A stretch of DNA of 64,000 nucleotides. It comes from Cryptosporangium aurantiacum. GTDB lineage: Bacteria > Actinomycetota > Actinomycetes > Mycobacteriales > Cryptosporangiaceae. Below, one piece after another: positions 24,904 to 33,632 of the stretch; the stretch's first letter is position 1; every line of letters starts with the position of its first letter. Below the pieces are notes generated by a model. That model had not been told where the DNA came from, did no database searches, and saw nothing but the letters and a program-made list of their open reading frames with translations. The stretch covers positions 186,001 to 250,000 of the forward strand of contig NZ_FRCS01000007.1 in the NCBI RefSeq assembly GCF_900143005.1. The letters are read 5' to 3'. Both the position numbers and the translations under genes were made by a program.

Positions 24904-26283
24904 TCAGGCCCTCCCGGTGACCGTGTCGCCCGCCGTCCGCGGGAGCCGCGCGCCCTCGATCGCCGGGATCACCAGCAGAACCGCGAGCAGGACGAACGCC
25001 ACCCGGAACGGCCCGGCCGCCCCGGAGACGACGCCCACCGCGTCGCCGAACCGGACGAGCAGCGCACCGGCCGCCACCCCGAGGCCGACCCCGAGCTCCT
25101 GCAGCGTCGACTGGAGCGTGCTCGCATGGTTCATGTCCGCCGGGTCGACGTCGGCGAACGCGACGCTGTTGTACGCGGTGAAGCCGGTCGATCGCGCGAC
25201 ACCGCTGAGCGCGAGCAGCGCCAGCACGGCCACCAGCGGCAGGTCGTCGGCGAGCAGCGCCATCCCGACCAGGCACGCGGCGCCGACCACGATCGACGCC
25301 AGCATCACGGTCCGGATGCCGAACCGGCGCATCAGCGGGGTGGTGGCCGGTTTGATGCCGACGTTGCCCGCGAACAGCGCCATCATCGCGAACCCGGCCT
25401 GCGTCGCCGACCAGCCGAACCCCACCTGGAAGAACAGCGGCAGGAGGAACGGGATCGCGGTGATCACCGCCCGGTACGCCGATCCGCTGAGCACCGTCAC
25501 CCGGAACGTCCGTACCCGGAGCAGGCGCAGATCCACCAGCGGGTCCGGCGTCCGGAGAAGGTGACGGATCGCCGCGGCGATCCCGAGGACGGCGACGGCG
25601 AGCGCCACCGCGACACCGACGCCGAACCCGGTGCGCAGGCCCTCGGCGGCCACGATGACCGCGGCCACCCCGGCGGCGATGAGCAGGAACCCGACCCGGT
25701 CGAGCGGCCCCGGCGCGGGCTCCCGCAGGTCCGGTACGAGACGACGGGCGACGATCAGCGCGACGACACCGAGCGGCAGGTTGATCAGGAAGATCCACCG
25801 CCACGACGCGTGCTCGGCGAGCACCCCGCCCACCAGCGGCGCGACGACCGGTGCCAGCAGCGCCGGCCACGTCAGGTACGCGATGGCCCGCACGAGGTCA
25901 GTCTTGGACGTCGTCCGGAGAATCGCGAGCCTGCCGACCGGGACCATCAGCGCACCACCGATGCCCTGCAGCACGCGGGTGCCGGTCAGCACCGGCAGGT
26001 TGGGCGCGGCGGCGCAGCCGGCCGACGCCACCGTGAAGACCAGCAGCGCGGTGAGGAAGACCCGCCGGACGCCGAAGCGGGACGCCAGCCACCCGCTGAC
26101 CGGGATCAGGACCGCGAGCGTGAGCGCGTACGCGGTGATCGCGACGTTGACGTCGACCGGCGCGACGCCGAACTCGGCGGCGATGGCCGGTGCGGCTGGG
26201 GCGATCACCGTGCCGTCGAGAATCTCCATGAAATACGCGGCGGCTACCAGGAGCGCCAATCCTCGCTGCAACCCGGCACTCAC
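24904..26283 (-). CDS. MFS transporter, DHA2 (14-TM drug/proton antiporter) family
   Basis: A major facilitator of about 459 aa with 13-14 predicted helices. Motif A is present (GWLASRFGVRRVFL) and the antiporter motif C-like stretch is LTWPALLAPVVAPLVGGVLAE. MEILDGTVIAPAAPAIAAEFG is the family's first-helix signature, with the Asp in MEILDGT. The start is uncertain: GTG at 26283 (MSAGLQRG) is chosen because upstream alternatives (GTG 26313, TTG 26322) would nearly abut the divergent IclR gene. It presumably exports, or less likely imports, a compound handled by the neighbouring IclR-controlled pathway. Confidence 0.88.
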   Translation of the reverse strand: MSAGLQRGLALLVAAAYFMEILDGTVIAPAAPAIAAEFGVAPVDVNVAITAYALTLAVLIPVSGWLASRFGVRRVFLTALLVFTVASAGCAAAPNLPVLTGTRVLQGIGGALMVPVGRLAILRTTSKTDLVRAIAYLTWPALLAPVVAPLVGGVLAEHASWRWIFLINLPLGVVALIVARRLVPDLREPAPGPLDRVGFLLIAAGVAAVIVAAEGLRTGFGVGVAVALAVAVLGIAAAIRHLLRTPDPLVDLRLLRVRTFRVTVLSGSAYRAVITAIPFLLPLFFQVGFGWSATQAGFAMMALFAGNVGIKPATTPLMRRFGIRTVMLASIVVGAACLVGMALLADDLPLVAVLALLALSGVARSTGFTAYNSVAFADVDPADMNHASTLQSTLQELGVGLGVAAGALLVRFGDAVGVVSGAAGPFRVAFVLLAVLLVIPAIEGARLPRTAGDTVTGRA

Positions 26284-26331
26284 CGCGGCAGTCTCGCACG
26301 GCACCGTGGTCACGGCGCACAATGCCGGTCA

Positions 26332-27141
26332 ATGGAAAACACCGACCCGCCCCGAGCACGCGGCCGGCGTCCACCGCAGGGCGACCCGGTCGTCGACCGG
26401 GCGCTCGCGCTGCTCGCCGCGTTCGACGTGCGCCACCCGGCGCTGAGCCTCGCCGAGCTCAGCAGACGGAGCGCGATCCCGCCGAGCTCCGCGCTGCGGC
26501 TGGCGTCCCGGCTGGTGGAGTGGGGTGCGCTGGAGCGCGGGGCGGACGGGCGGTTCGTGGTCGGGCTCCGGCTCTGGGAGGTCGCGGCGCTCGCGCCCCG
26601 GGCCCGCGGGCTGCGCCAGGTGGCGCTGCCCTACATGCGCGACCTCTCCGAGGTGACCCGGCAGCACATCCTGCTCGCGGTCCGCGAGGGTGACGAGGCG
26701 GTGCTGGTCGAGCGGCTGTCGACGCACCGCGCGATGCCGGTGCTGTACTACGTCGGGGGACGCCTGCCGCTGCACTCCACCGGCGTCGGGCTGGTGCTGC
26801 TGGCGCACGCGCCCGCGGAGTTCCAGGACGAGGTGCTGGCCCGGCCGCTGGTGCACGAGCCGGAGCGGATTCCGGTGTCGGCGGCGGCGCTGCGCCGGAC
26901 GCTGGCCCAGGTGCGCCGGGACGGGCTGGCCGTCGTGCACCGTCAGGCGCCGCGGCCGCTGGTGACGGTCGCCGCGCCGATCTTCGACGGCGACGAGCAG
27001 ATGATCGCGGCGCTGTCGGTGCTGGTGCCGGAGGAGGGCGCCGACCCGCGGGCACTCGGTCCGGCGGTTCGGACGGCCGCGCGGGCCGTCTCCCGCGGCC
27101 TCGGGTCCCGCATCGCGCTCGGCTCCGACGAGCTCGATTAA
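26332..27141 (+). CDS. IclR family transcriptional regulator
   Basis: A protein of 269 aa. A winged helix-turn-helix (about residues 20-80, LSLAELSRRSAIPPSSALRLASRL) is followed by an IclR effector-binding domain (about 95-265) that contains LHSTGVGLVLLA and SVLVPEE. IclR proteins commonly control aromatic-acid or glyoxylate catabolism and respond to pathway metabolites. The gene is divergent from the MFS transporter and lies about 100 bp before a five-gene catabolic operon. A perfect 7-bp inverted repeat just after its stop codon is a likely binding site. Confidence 0.9.
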   Translation: MENTDPPRARGRRPPQGDPVVDRALALLAAFDVRHPALSLAELSRRSAIPPSSALRLASRLVEWGALERGADGRFVVGLRLWEVAALAPRARGLRQVALPYMRDLSEVTRQHILLAVREGDEAVLVERLSTHRAMPVLYYVGGRLPLHSTGVGLVLLAHAPAEFQDEVLARPLVHEPERIPVSAAALRRTLAQVRRDGLAVVHRQAPRPLVTVAAPIFDGDEQMIAALSVLVPEEGADPRALGPAVRTAARAVSRGLGSRIALGSDELD

Positions 27142-27147
27142 GGTCCG

Positions 27148-27162
27148 TGCCATTCAATGGCA
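27148..27162. promoter_or_regulatory. Candidate IclR operator before the catabolic operon
   Basis: TGCCATT-C-AATGGCA is a perfect 7-bp inverted repeat around a single base, the size and symmetry of known IclR-family sites. It stands 81 bp upstream of the cupin gene and 6 bp after the IclR stop. A related AATGCCGG...AATGG sequence lies at the IclR start (about 26320-26336), which may be a second site for autoregulation. Confidence 0.55.
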
Positions 27163-27243
27163 ACCCCTCTGGGACGCCGTGATCGTGGTCACGCATTCTG
27201 GCCGCAGTGTGAAGTGACGGAGCCCTGACCTGACAACGGAGAC

Positions 27244-27807
27244 ATGATGAGCTTCGAGTACCTGGCCGACCCGTCGGGGCGGCCCGCGTGGCAGGGGCGC
27301 CTGCCCGGCAAGCCCGAGCCCTACGTGCTGCGCCGCGGCGAGGGCGAGCACGCGATGCTGTTCACCGACCTGTTCACGGTGCTGCTCTCGGGTGACGAGA
27401 CCAACGGGCAGTTCGGCGTCATCACCAGCGACTGCCCGTCGGGGGACGTCATCCCGACCCACTCGCACGACGACACCCACGAGGTGTTCTACGTGCTCGA
27501 GGGCAAGCTGCGGGTGTTCTTCGAGGACGCCGAGGGCACGAAGTCGTCGTCGCTGCTGCTGGCCGGTGACTTCGCGTACGTCCCGGCGGGCAAGCCGCAC
27601 GCCTACCAGGTCGAGGAGGCCGCACGCATCCTCGGCGTGATGTCCGGCGGGTTCGAACGGTTCTTCCAGCACATGGGGCAGCCCACCGACCACGCCACCG
27701 TGGAGCAGCCGCCGTTCATCCCGGACTTCCCGCGGATGCAGGCGGCCGCCCAGCAGCACCGCATGCAGTTCATGCCGCAGTACACGTGGCCCACGGACCG
27801 CCCGTGA
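27244..27807 (+). CDS. Cupin domain protein (quercetinase-like), first gene of catabolic operon
   Basis: A single-cupin protein of 187 aa. Cupin motif 1 is THSHDDTHEVFYVLEG at about residues 76-91, supplying the two His, one further His and Glu metal ligands. Motif 2 is GDFAYVPAGKPHAYQV at about 105-125, with the final His. All ligands are present, so it should bind Fe, Mn or Ni. Two ATG codons at 27244 and 27247 are equivalent starts. It could be a ring-cleaving dioxygenase or an isomerase of the same pathway; sequence alone cannot distinguish these. It is translationally coupled to the next gene (GTGA). Confidence 0.85.
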   Translation: MMSFEYLADPSGRPAWQGRLPGKPEPYVLRRGEGEHAMLFTDLFTVLLSGDETNGQFGVITSDCPSGDVIPTHSHDDTHEVFYVLEGKLRVFFEDAEGTKSSSLLLAGDFAYVPAGKPHAYQVEEAARILGVMSGGFERFFQHMGQPTDHATVEQPPFIPDFPRMQAAAQQHRMQFMPQYTWPTDRP

Positions 27808-28649
27808 GGATCGTCGGTGTGCGCCGCGGCGACGCCGCCGGCGTCGAGGTGGCCGACCTGGCCGCGGACGGTTCCGCGGTCACGGTCGTCGCCGGCCTGG
27901 AGGAGTTCTGGGCGGACGCCGCGGCGCACCTGGCCCGGCCCGCCACCGGACCGACGCTGGCCGTCGCTGACGTGGAGCTCGTGCCGCCGGTGCTGCCCGG
28001 CGCGCGGGTCATCTGCATCGGCCTGAACTACCTCAAGCACGTCGCCGAAGGGTCGTTCGCCGAGAGCGGTGTCCCGCCCTACCCGACGCTGTTCGCCCGC
28101 TGGACCCAGTCGCTCACCGTCGACGGCGCCGAGGTGCCGGTGCCCTCCAACGAGGACGGCATCGACTGGGAGGGTGAGGTCGTCGCCTGGGTGGGGTCGA
28201 CGCTCGTCGACGCCGACCCGGACACCGCGCTCGCCGCGGTCGTCGGGTACTCGGCGTTCAACGACCTGACCTCTCGCAAGGCCCAGAAGCTCACGTCGCA
28301 GTGGATCCTCGGCAAGAACGGGGACAACTCCGGCCCGCTCGGCCCGCTGGTGCCCGCCGCCGAGGTCGGTGACCTGCGCGACGGCCTGCGGGTGCGGACC
28401 CGGGTCAACGGCGAGACCGTGCAGGACGGCCGCACCGACGAGATGGTCTACACGGTCGGCGACACGCTCTCGCTGATCTCGCACACGTTCACGCTGCGCC
28501 CCGGCGACCTGCTCGCCACCGGGACCCCGTCCGGCGTCGGTTACGCCCGCGACCCGCAGTGGTTGCTGCACCCCGGGGACGTCGTCGAGGTGGACGTCGA
28601 GCGGATCGGCGTGCTGCGCAACACGATCGTCGGTAACGAGGCACGATGA
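27804..28649 (+). CDS. Fumarylacetoacetate hydrolase (FAH) family protein
   Basis: A protein of 281 aa starting at GTG and overlapping the cupin stop by 4 bp. The FAH core carries ICIGLNYLKHVAEG, DGIDWEGEVV with the Glu metal ligand, FNDLTSRKAQ, NGDNSGPLGPLV, and the C-terminal GDLLATGTPSGVGYARDPQ loop. The family includes acylpyruvate hydrolases, 2-hydroxyhepta-2,4-diene-1,7-dioate isomerases and decarboxylases that act after ring cleavage of aromatic acids. It probably processes the ring-opened product in this operon. Its stop overlaps the DUF3500 gene by ATGA. Confidence 0.92.
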   Translation: MRIVGVRRGDAAGVEVADLAADGSAVTVVAGLEEFWADAAAHLARPATGPTLAVADVELVPPVLPGARVICIGLNYLKHVAEGSFAESGVPPYPTLFARWTQSLTVDGAEVPVPSNEDGIDWEGEVVAWVGSTLVDADPDTALAAVVGYSAFNDLTSRKAQKLTSQWILGKNGDNSGPLGPLVPAAEVGDLRDGLRVRTRVNGETVQDGRTDEMVYTVGDTLSLISHTFTLRPGDLLATGTPSGVGYARDPQWLLHPGDVVEVDVERIGVLRNTIVGNEAR

Positions 28650-29881
28650 GCTTCCGGAAGTACTTGTTCCCGCACGACCACCCGCGGCTGGCGGAGGTCC
28701 GGGGTCTGGACCCGTACGCGTACCGGGAGTTCGCCAGGAAGCCGGGCACGTTCACCGGTGGGCTGGTCGAGGGCTGGACACCGCTGTACCTCAACGAGTT
28801 CCGCGGGGTCACCGAATCCGGGGTGCTCCGCCAGGGCCTCTACCCGCTGGTGCCGGCCGCGCGCGGGGCGGAGGCACCGGTGGCGGCCATGGTGGAGGCG
28901 GCCGGTGCGCTGCTGGCCGCGCTCGCGCCGGAGGACCGGGAGCGGGTCTCGTTCCCGGTGGACGCGGTCGAGTGGCAGACCTGGGCCAACCCGGAGTTCC
29001 TGCAGTTCGACACCGGGCTGCGGCTGGAGTTCCAGCCGGTCGAGGTCCGGGAGAAGGCACTGGACCTGATGCGCGCGTCGCTGTCCCCCGAGGGATTCGA
29101 GCTGGCGCACACGATGATGCTGATCAACGGGTTCCTCGGCGAGGTCGTGGACCTGGAGACGATCCTCAACGAGTTCAGCTACAACCTCGCGCTCTACGGC
29201 GAGCCGGACCCGCACAAGCCCTGGGGCTGGCAGCTCTACGGGCACCACTGCGCGGTCAACTGCCTGGTGGTGGAGGGCCGGATGGTCGTCTCCCCGATCT
29301 TCCTCGGTGCCGAACCCAACGAGATCGACGCCGGGGAGCACGCCGGGCGGGGTTCGTTCGCCGACCACATCGCGCTCGGTCGTGCCGTGATGGCGGCGCT
29401 GACCCCGCCGCAGCGGGCGGCCGCCACGGTGTACGCGCAGATGGTCGACCCCGCGATGCCGGAGGGCCGGGTCCACCCCGGCGACGAACGGCACCTGGCC
29501 GGTGCGTTCCAGGACAACCGGGTCATCCCGTTCGAAGGTGTCCGGGTCGCCGAGCTGCCGGCGTCCGCGCAGGACCTGGTGCTGGCGCTGGTCGAGCGGT
29601 TCGTGTCGGTGCTGCCTGCCGGGCCCCGCGCGGCCCGGCTGCGGGAGCTCCGGGAGCACTGGGACGAGACCTGGTTCTCCTGGATCGGCGGCCACGAGCC
29701 CGGTGACGTCTTCTACTACCGGGTGCAGTCGCCGGTGGTCATCGCCGAGCTCGACCACCACTGCGGGGTGTTCCTCGACTACGACACCCCGCAGCCCTTC
29801 CACATCCACACCGTCCTGCGCACCCCGCACGGCAACGACTACGGCCGGGCATACGTCCGGCAGTGGCAGGAGAAGCAGTGA
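28646..29881 (+). CDS. DUF3500 family protein
   Basis: A protein of 411 aa. The central sequence LYGEPDPHKPWGWQLYGHHCAVNCLVVEGRMVVSP and the following FLGAEPNEI match the recurring GEP...WGWRFxGHHxSLN...PTFxGANP core of the DUF3500 family. Members are common in actinobacteria and have no established reaction. The conserved HH pair, the terminal ELDHHCGV and HIHTVLRTPHGNDYG are possible metal or substrate ligands. There is no signal peptide. It sits in the middle of a five-gene operon with 4-bp overlaps on both sides (ATGA, GTGA), so it is very likely an enzyme of the same pathway. Confidence 0.82.
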   Translation: MSFRKYLFPHDHPRLAEVRGLDPYAYREFARKPGTFTGGLVEGWTPLYLNEFRGVTESGVLRQGLYPLVPAARGAEAPVAAMVEAAGALLAALAPEDRERVSFPVDAVEWQTWANPEFLQFDTGLRLEFQPVEVREKALDLMRASLSPEGFELAHTMMLINGFLGEVVDLETILNEFSYNLALYGEPDPHKPWGWQLYGHHCAVNCLVVEGRMVVSPIFLGAEPNEIDAGEHAGRGSFADHIALGRAVMAALTPPQRAAATVYAQMVDPAMPEGRVHPGDERHLAGAFQDNRVIPFEGVRVAELPASAQDLVLALVERFVSVLPAGPRAARLRELREHWDETWFSWIGGHEPGDVFYYRVQSPVVIAELDHHCGVFLDYDTPQPFHIHTVLRTPHGNDYGRAYVRQWQEKQ

Positions 29882-31494
29882 ACGTCCCGGTGCTGATCGT
29901 CGGCGGCGGCCCCAGCGGGCTGGCCGCGGCACTCGAACTCGGCCGCCGGGGCATCGAGGTGCTGGTCGTCGAGCCGCGTGCCACGCTCGACCCGCTGCGG
30001 GCGCGCGCCAAGACCACCAGCGTCCGGACGATGGAGCACCTGCGGCGGTGGGGTCTGGCCGACCGGCTCCGGGAACTCGCGCCGCTGCCGGTCGAGCACG
30101 CGCAGGACGTCGTCTTCTGCACCGGGCTGTTCGGGCACGAGATCACCCGCTTCCCCGAGGCGTTCGGGCTGGTCACCGATCGCCGGGAGGCGTTCGCCGA
30201 GGCCGGGCAGCAGGTTCCGCAGCCGGTGGTGGAGCAGGTGCTGCGGGACGCGGTCGCCGCGCAGCCGACGGTGTCGCTCCGGATCGGCTGGAGCGCGGAG
30301 TCGGTCGAGGACGGTCCCGACGCGGCCCGGGCGGTGGTGCGTGATCCGGACGGTGGCCGCCACGAGGTCGTCGCCGAGTACGTGCTGGGCTGCGACGGCA
30401 GCAGCGGGATCACCCGCCGGGCGATCGGCGTCCGCTACGAGGGTGCGTCGGGCACGATGCCGAACCTCAGCGTCACGTTCCGGGCCCCGGCGCTGGAGAC
30501 CGGCGCGCTCTGCGCGCTCGGCGTCCACTACTGGGTGATCGGTGCCGAGGCCGGCGGCCTGATGGGCCGCCTCGACCTGGACGGCACGTGGTGGGCCATC
30601 GTGCAGGGCGTGCACTCCGACGCCGACGCGGCGACGCTGGTGCGCGCGCTCATCGGCGTCGACGTGGACGTGGAGGTGCTGGCCACCGACCCGTGGTCGG
30701 CGCGGATGCTGCTCGTCGACCGGTACCGGGGGCAGCGGGTGTTCCTGGTCGGCGACGCCGCTCACCTCAATCCGCCGTGGGGCGGGCACGGCTTCAACAC
30801 GTGCGTCGGCGACGCGGTGAACCTCGGCTGGAAGCTCGCCGCGGTGCTTCGGGGCTGGGCTCCGGCGTCCCTGCTCGACAGCTACCAGGCCGAACGGCGT
30901 CCGGTGGCCGAGCGCACGATCGACGCGGCCGGGTCGCAGGAGGCGTTCCTCGCGCCCGCCCTGAAGAAGGACCTGGACAGCGGCGCCGACCTGACCGACG
31001 CCGGGGAGGCCGGACGCGCGCTGCGGGCCCGGCTCGCCGAGGCACTGCAGGTCAAGGACCCGGAGTTCCACAGCCTCGGGCTGGTGCTCGGCTACGACTA
31101 CCCGGACTCGCCGGTCGTCGTGCCGGACGGCGCGCCGGTCCCGGCGCCGCGGCTGACCGAGTACGTCCCGTCCGCGCACCCCGGTGCCCGGCTGCCGCAC
31201 GCGTGGTTGCCGGACGGTGGTTCGCTCTACGACCGGCTGGGACCCGAGTTCACGCTGCTGAGCTTCGGCTCGGCGGACGTGGACGGCTGGGTTTCGGCGG
31301 CCGGCCGGCTCGGTATCCCACTGCGGACGCTCGACCTCGCGCACCGGCCCGAACTCCGGCCGCGGTTCGGGGCGGACCTGGTGCTCGTGCGCCCGGACCA
31401 GCACGTCGCCTGGCGCGGCGACGCGGTCGAGGACGTCAACGACGTGCTCCGGATGGTTACCGGCGCCGAGACGATGACAGGAGTGCCGCGATGA
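29878..31494 (+). CDS. FAD-dependent aromatic monooxygenase (PheA/TfdB-type)
   Basis: A flavoprotein monooxygenase of 538 aa in the p-hydroxybenzoate hydroxylase fold group. The FAD motif GGGPSGLAAALELGRRG is at the N-terminus, the DG motif is LGCDGSSGITRRAIG at about 165-180, and the GD motif is VFLVGDAAHLNPPWGGHGFN at about 288-307. The C-terminal thioredoxin-like extension (about 430-538) is that of PheA/TfdB-type phenol hydroxylases. It uses NAD(P)H and O2 to hydroxylate an aromatic or other electron-rich ring. A GTG start overlaps the DUF3500 stop, and the stop overlaps the hydrolase start. Confidence 0.9.
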   Translation: MNVPVLIVGGGPSGLAAALELGRRGIEVLVVEPRATLDPLRARAKTTSVRTMEHLRRWGLADRLRELAPLPVEHAQDVVFCTGLFGHEITRFPEAFGLVTDRREAFAEAGQQVPQPVVEQVLRDAVAAQPTVSLRIGWSAESVEDGPDAARAVVRDPDGGRHEVVAEYVLGCDGSSGITRRAIGVRYEGASGTMPNLSVTFRAPALETGALCALGVHYWVIGAEAGGLMGRLDLDGTWWAIVQGVHSDADAATLVRALIGVDVDVEVLATDPWSARMLLVDRYRGQRVFLVGDAAHLNPPWGGHGFNTCVGDAVNLGWKLAAVLRGWAPASLLDSYQAERRPVAERTIDAAGSQEAFLAPALKKDLDSGADLTDAGEAGRALRARLAEALQVKDPEFHSLGLVLGYDYPDSPVVVPDGAPVPAPRLTEYVPSAHPGARLPHAWLPDGGSLYDRLGPEFTLLSFGSADVDGWVSAAGRLGIPLRTLDLAHRPELRPRFGADLVLVRPDQHVAWRGDAVEDVNDVLRMVTGAETMTGVPR

Positions 31495-32417
31495 CCGGAG
31501 TCCACTCGGCAGCCGGGGCGCGTCCACTGCTGCCGCCCGCGCACGAGGGGCCGCTGCCGCCGGCACACGTCGCTGCGGACGGCGTCCGGACGGTGAACGC
31601 GATCCCGTACGCGGGCGTGCCCGGGTACCGGCCGCTGGAGCTGGACCTGATCCTGCCGCCGGAGGCGGTCGGGCCGGTACCGGTCGTCGTGTTCCTGCAC
31701 GGTGGCGGCTGGCGGGTAGGCAGCCGGAGCACGGTCGGCCCGGCGTACGCCGGAACGCGCCCGACGCCGTTCGAGCGGCTCGCGCTGGCCGGAATCGCGG
31801 TCGCGAGCGTCGATTACCGGCTGTCGGCCGAGGCCACCTGGCCCGCGCCGCTGCACGACGTGAAAGCCGCGGTGCGGTGGCTGCGCGCCCGGGGCAGCGA
31901 GGCCGGGCTCGACACCACGCGGATCGCGGCCTGGGGGGAGTCGGCCGGTGGCCACCTGGCCGCGCTGCTCGGCCTCACCGGTAACTCCGCCGCGCTGGAG
32001 GGCGAGATCGGCTACACCGGGCCGTCGAGCGCGGTCGACGCGGTCGTCGGCTGGTACACGCCGAGCGACCTGGGCGCGGTCGCCACCGACCTGGGTGCCG
32101 ACCCGGACGCTCCGGACTCGCGGGAAGCGCAGCTCCTCGGCGGTCCGGTCACCGCGGACCCCGAGCGCACCGCCGAGGCCAGCCCGATCACGTACGCCGG
32201 GCCGGGCGCCCCGCCGTTCCTGCTCCTGCACGGCACGGCCGACCGCCTCATCTCGGTCCGGCAGAGCGAGCGGTTCGCCGCACTGCTCCCCGGCGCGACG
32301 CTCGAGCTGTTCGACGGGGCCGACCACATGTGGCGCGGCGCGCCGGAAGCGGCCGCGGCTGCCCTCGACCGCACGGTCACGTTCCTCCGGGCGCACCTGC
32401 TCCCCTCAGGCCGGTGA
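31491..32417 (+). CDS. Alpha/beta hydrolase (HSL/BD-FAE-like esterase)
   Basis: A protein of 308 aa with the oxyanion motif FLHGGGWRVG at about 67-76, nucleophile elbow WGESAGGHLA with Ser150, and the C-terminal acid and His in HGTADRLIS and GADHMW. This is the hormone-sensitive lipase / carboxylesterase arrangement. No signal peptide is seen, so it acts in the cytoplasm. It is the last gene of the cupin-FAH-DUF3500-hydroxylase operon (ATGA overlap) and might hydrolyse an ester or lactone intermediate or the incoming substrate. The 3' end overlaps the convergent AhpD-like gene by 12 bp. Confidence 0.9.
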   Translation: MTGVHSAAGARPLLPPAHEGPLPPAHVAADGVRTVNAIPYAGVPGYRPLELDLILPPEAVGPVPVVVFLHGGGWRVGSRSTVGPAYAGTRPTPFERLALAGIAVASVDYRLSAEATWPAPLHDVKAAVRWLRARGSEAGLDTTRIAAWGESAGGHLAALLGLTGNSAALEGEIGYTGPSSAVDAVVGWYTPSDLGAVATDLGADPDAPDSREAQLLGGPVTADPERTAEASPITYAGPGAPPFLLLHGTADRLISVRQSERFAALLPGATLELFDGADHMWRGAPEAAAAALDRTVTFLRAHLLPSGR

Positions 32418-32993
32418 CGCCACCTCCCGCTGCGCGAGGGGCGGCAGGCCGCAGGAGGCCGCGAAACCCTCGGACTCGATGCCGAGCGCGACGTTCATCC
32501 GCGTCATCTGGTTGACCAGCGCGACCCACGCCGTGAGCTCGACCAGCGCGGACGGACCGAGCTGCCCGAGCAACCGCGCCGAGAGCTCGTCGGTGACGGC
32601 CGGCGGCGTCTGCGACACCGCCTCGGCGTACTCCAGGACGTCCCGCTCGAGCGGCGTGAAGACGTCCGACCTCCGCCAGCGGGGGACCTCACGGGCCTTC
32701 GTCAGGTCGAGCCCCGCGTGGTGTGCCTCGAAGTACCCGTAGTCGAGGCAGAACGAGCAGCCGACCAGCGACGACACCGCGAGGTGAGCGTAGGCCTTCA
32801 GGGTCTCGTCGCACGCCTTCCACTTCTTGGCCTTCCGGCCGGTCCCGAGGCCGAACCGGAGCACCTGCCGCTGGTGCCAGAGCACCCCGAGTGACTCGGG
32901 CACGGTGCCGATCATCTTCCGGCAGAGGGCTTTCAGGACGGCGCCGTAGGGTCCGGTGATCTCGGCGGCCGGGATCCGCGTGGTGGTGGCCAT
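32406..32993 (-). CDS. Carboxymuconolactone decarboxylase / AhpD-like family protein
   Basis: A protein of 195 aa. The AhpD-like CxxC motif is in VGCSFCLDYGYFEAHHAG at about residues 74-90, with a downstream His that forms the usual proton relay, suggesting a peroxidase or thiol-redox activity over muconolactone chemistry. The start ATG has GAGGAGGAG a few bases upstream; an upstream extension is rejected. The gene is monocistronic, with 63 bp to the lipoprotein stop on the same strand. Confidence 0.88.
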   Translation of the reverse strand: MATTTRIPAAEITGPYGAVLKALCRKMIGTVPESLGVLWHQRQVLRFGLGTGRKAKKWKACDETLKAYAHLAVSSLVGCSFCLDYGYFEAHHAGLDLTKAREVPRWRRSDVFTPLERDVLEYAEAVSQTPPAVTDELSARLLGQLGPSALVELTAWVALVNQMTRMNVALGIESEGFAASCGLPPLAQREVASPA

Positions 32994-33056
32994 GTCTCCT
33001 CCTCGTGGTCGTTGCCGGCATGGAGACACCGGCCGGGCCACGGGTGTGACACCCGC

Positions 33057-33632
33057 CTAACAGGCGCGGCCGACCGGGACCCGCAGGGTCGCCCGCCGGT
33101 CTCCGGCGGAGACCTCGACCGGCACGCACGCCGGTTCGTCGACGACGAAGCCACCCGGGTACGCCATCCACGGCTCCCGGTCCCCGGCCGTCGGCGGGCA
33201 CCCGGGGATCGCGAGCCGGTTCGTCCACCGGCCGCCGTTGGTGCCCCAGGCGATCGCCGCGGTCTCGGGGACCGTGAGCACGACCGGGTGGCCGGCGCGG
33301 ATGACCAGCCCGGTCTTCGCCCACAGCGGATGTGGGTCGTCCGGCCCGGACGCGGTGACCTGCTGGACCGACGCGGTGGCGAGCGCGACCGCGTCCAGCA
33401 CCGAGGTGTACGCCGCCGGCGGCGCGGCGAGGGTATCGATCGGCGATTCGCACCGGAACGCCGACGCGTCCGCGGGAGGCGCGGCGGTCGGCGTTCCCGG
33501 CGTTGGCCCGCCGGACCCGGGTGTGGGCCGGCCGGGCTCCGGCGTGGGGCCGCCGCCGGGCTCCGGTGCGTCGCCGCTGCACCCGGCCAGCAGGAACACG
33601 ACCGTGGCTAATCCCACCAGGCCTGCGCGCAT
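33057..33632 (-). CDS. Putative lipoprotein, unknown function
   Basis: A protein of 191 aa with a typical lipoprotein signal: MRAG, a hydrophobic stretch and the lipobox LLAGC with lipidated Cys18. A Pro/Gly/Thr-rich linker follows (about 25-55). The exported domain of about 130 residues has four cysteines that could form disulfides (FRCESP, IPGCPP, PACVP, GRAC). I do not recognise the domain. The ATG directly follows the TAA stop of the LLM gene upstream, with no gap, so the two are probably co-transcribed. Confidence 0.8.
   Translation of the reverse strand: MRAGLVGLATVVFLLAGCSGDAPEPGGGPTPEPGRPTPGSGGPTPGTPTAAPPADASAFRCESPIDTLAAPPAAYTSVLDAVALATASVQQVTASGPDDPHPLWAKTGLVIRAGHPVVLTVPETAAIAWGTNGGRWTNRLAIPGCPPTAGDREPWMAYPGGFVVDEPACVPVEVSAGDRRATLRVPVGRAC

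Noticed and set aside
28646-29881. Assignment of the DUF3500 protein as the missing haem-dependent N-demethylase (DUF3445)
   Set aside because: Its GEP...WGW...GHH core fits DUF3500 and not the haem-binding DUF3445 fold, and it is coupled to a different operon.
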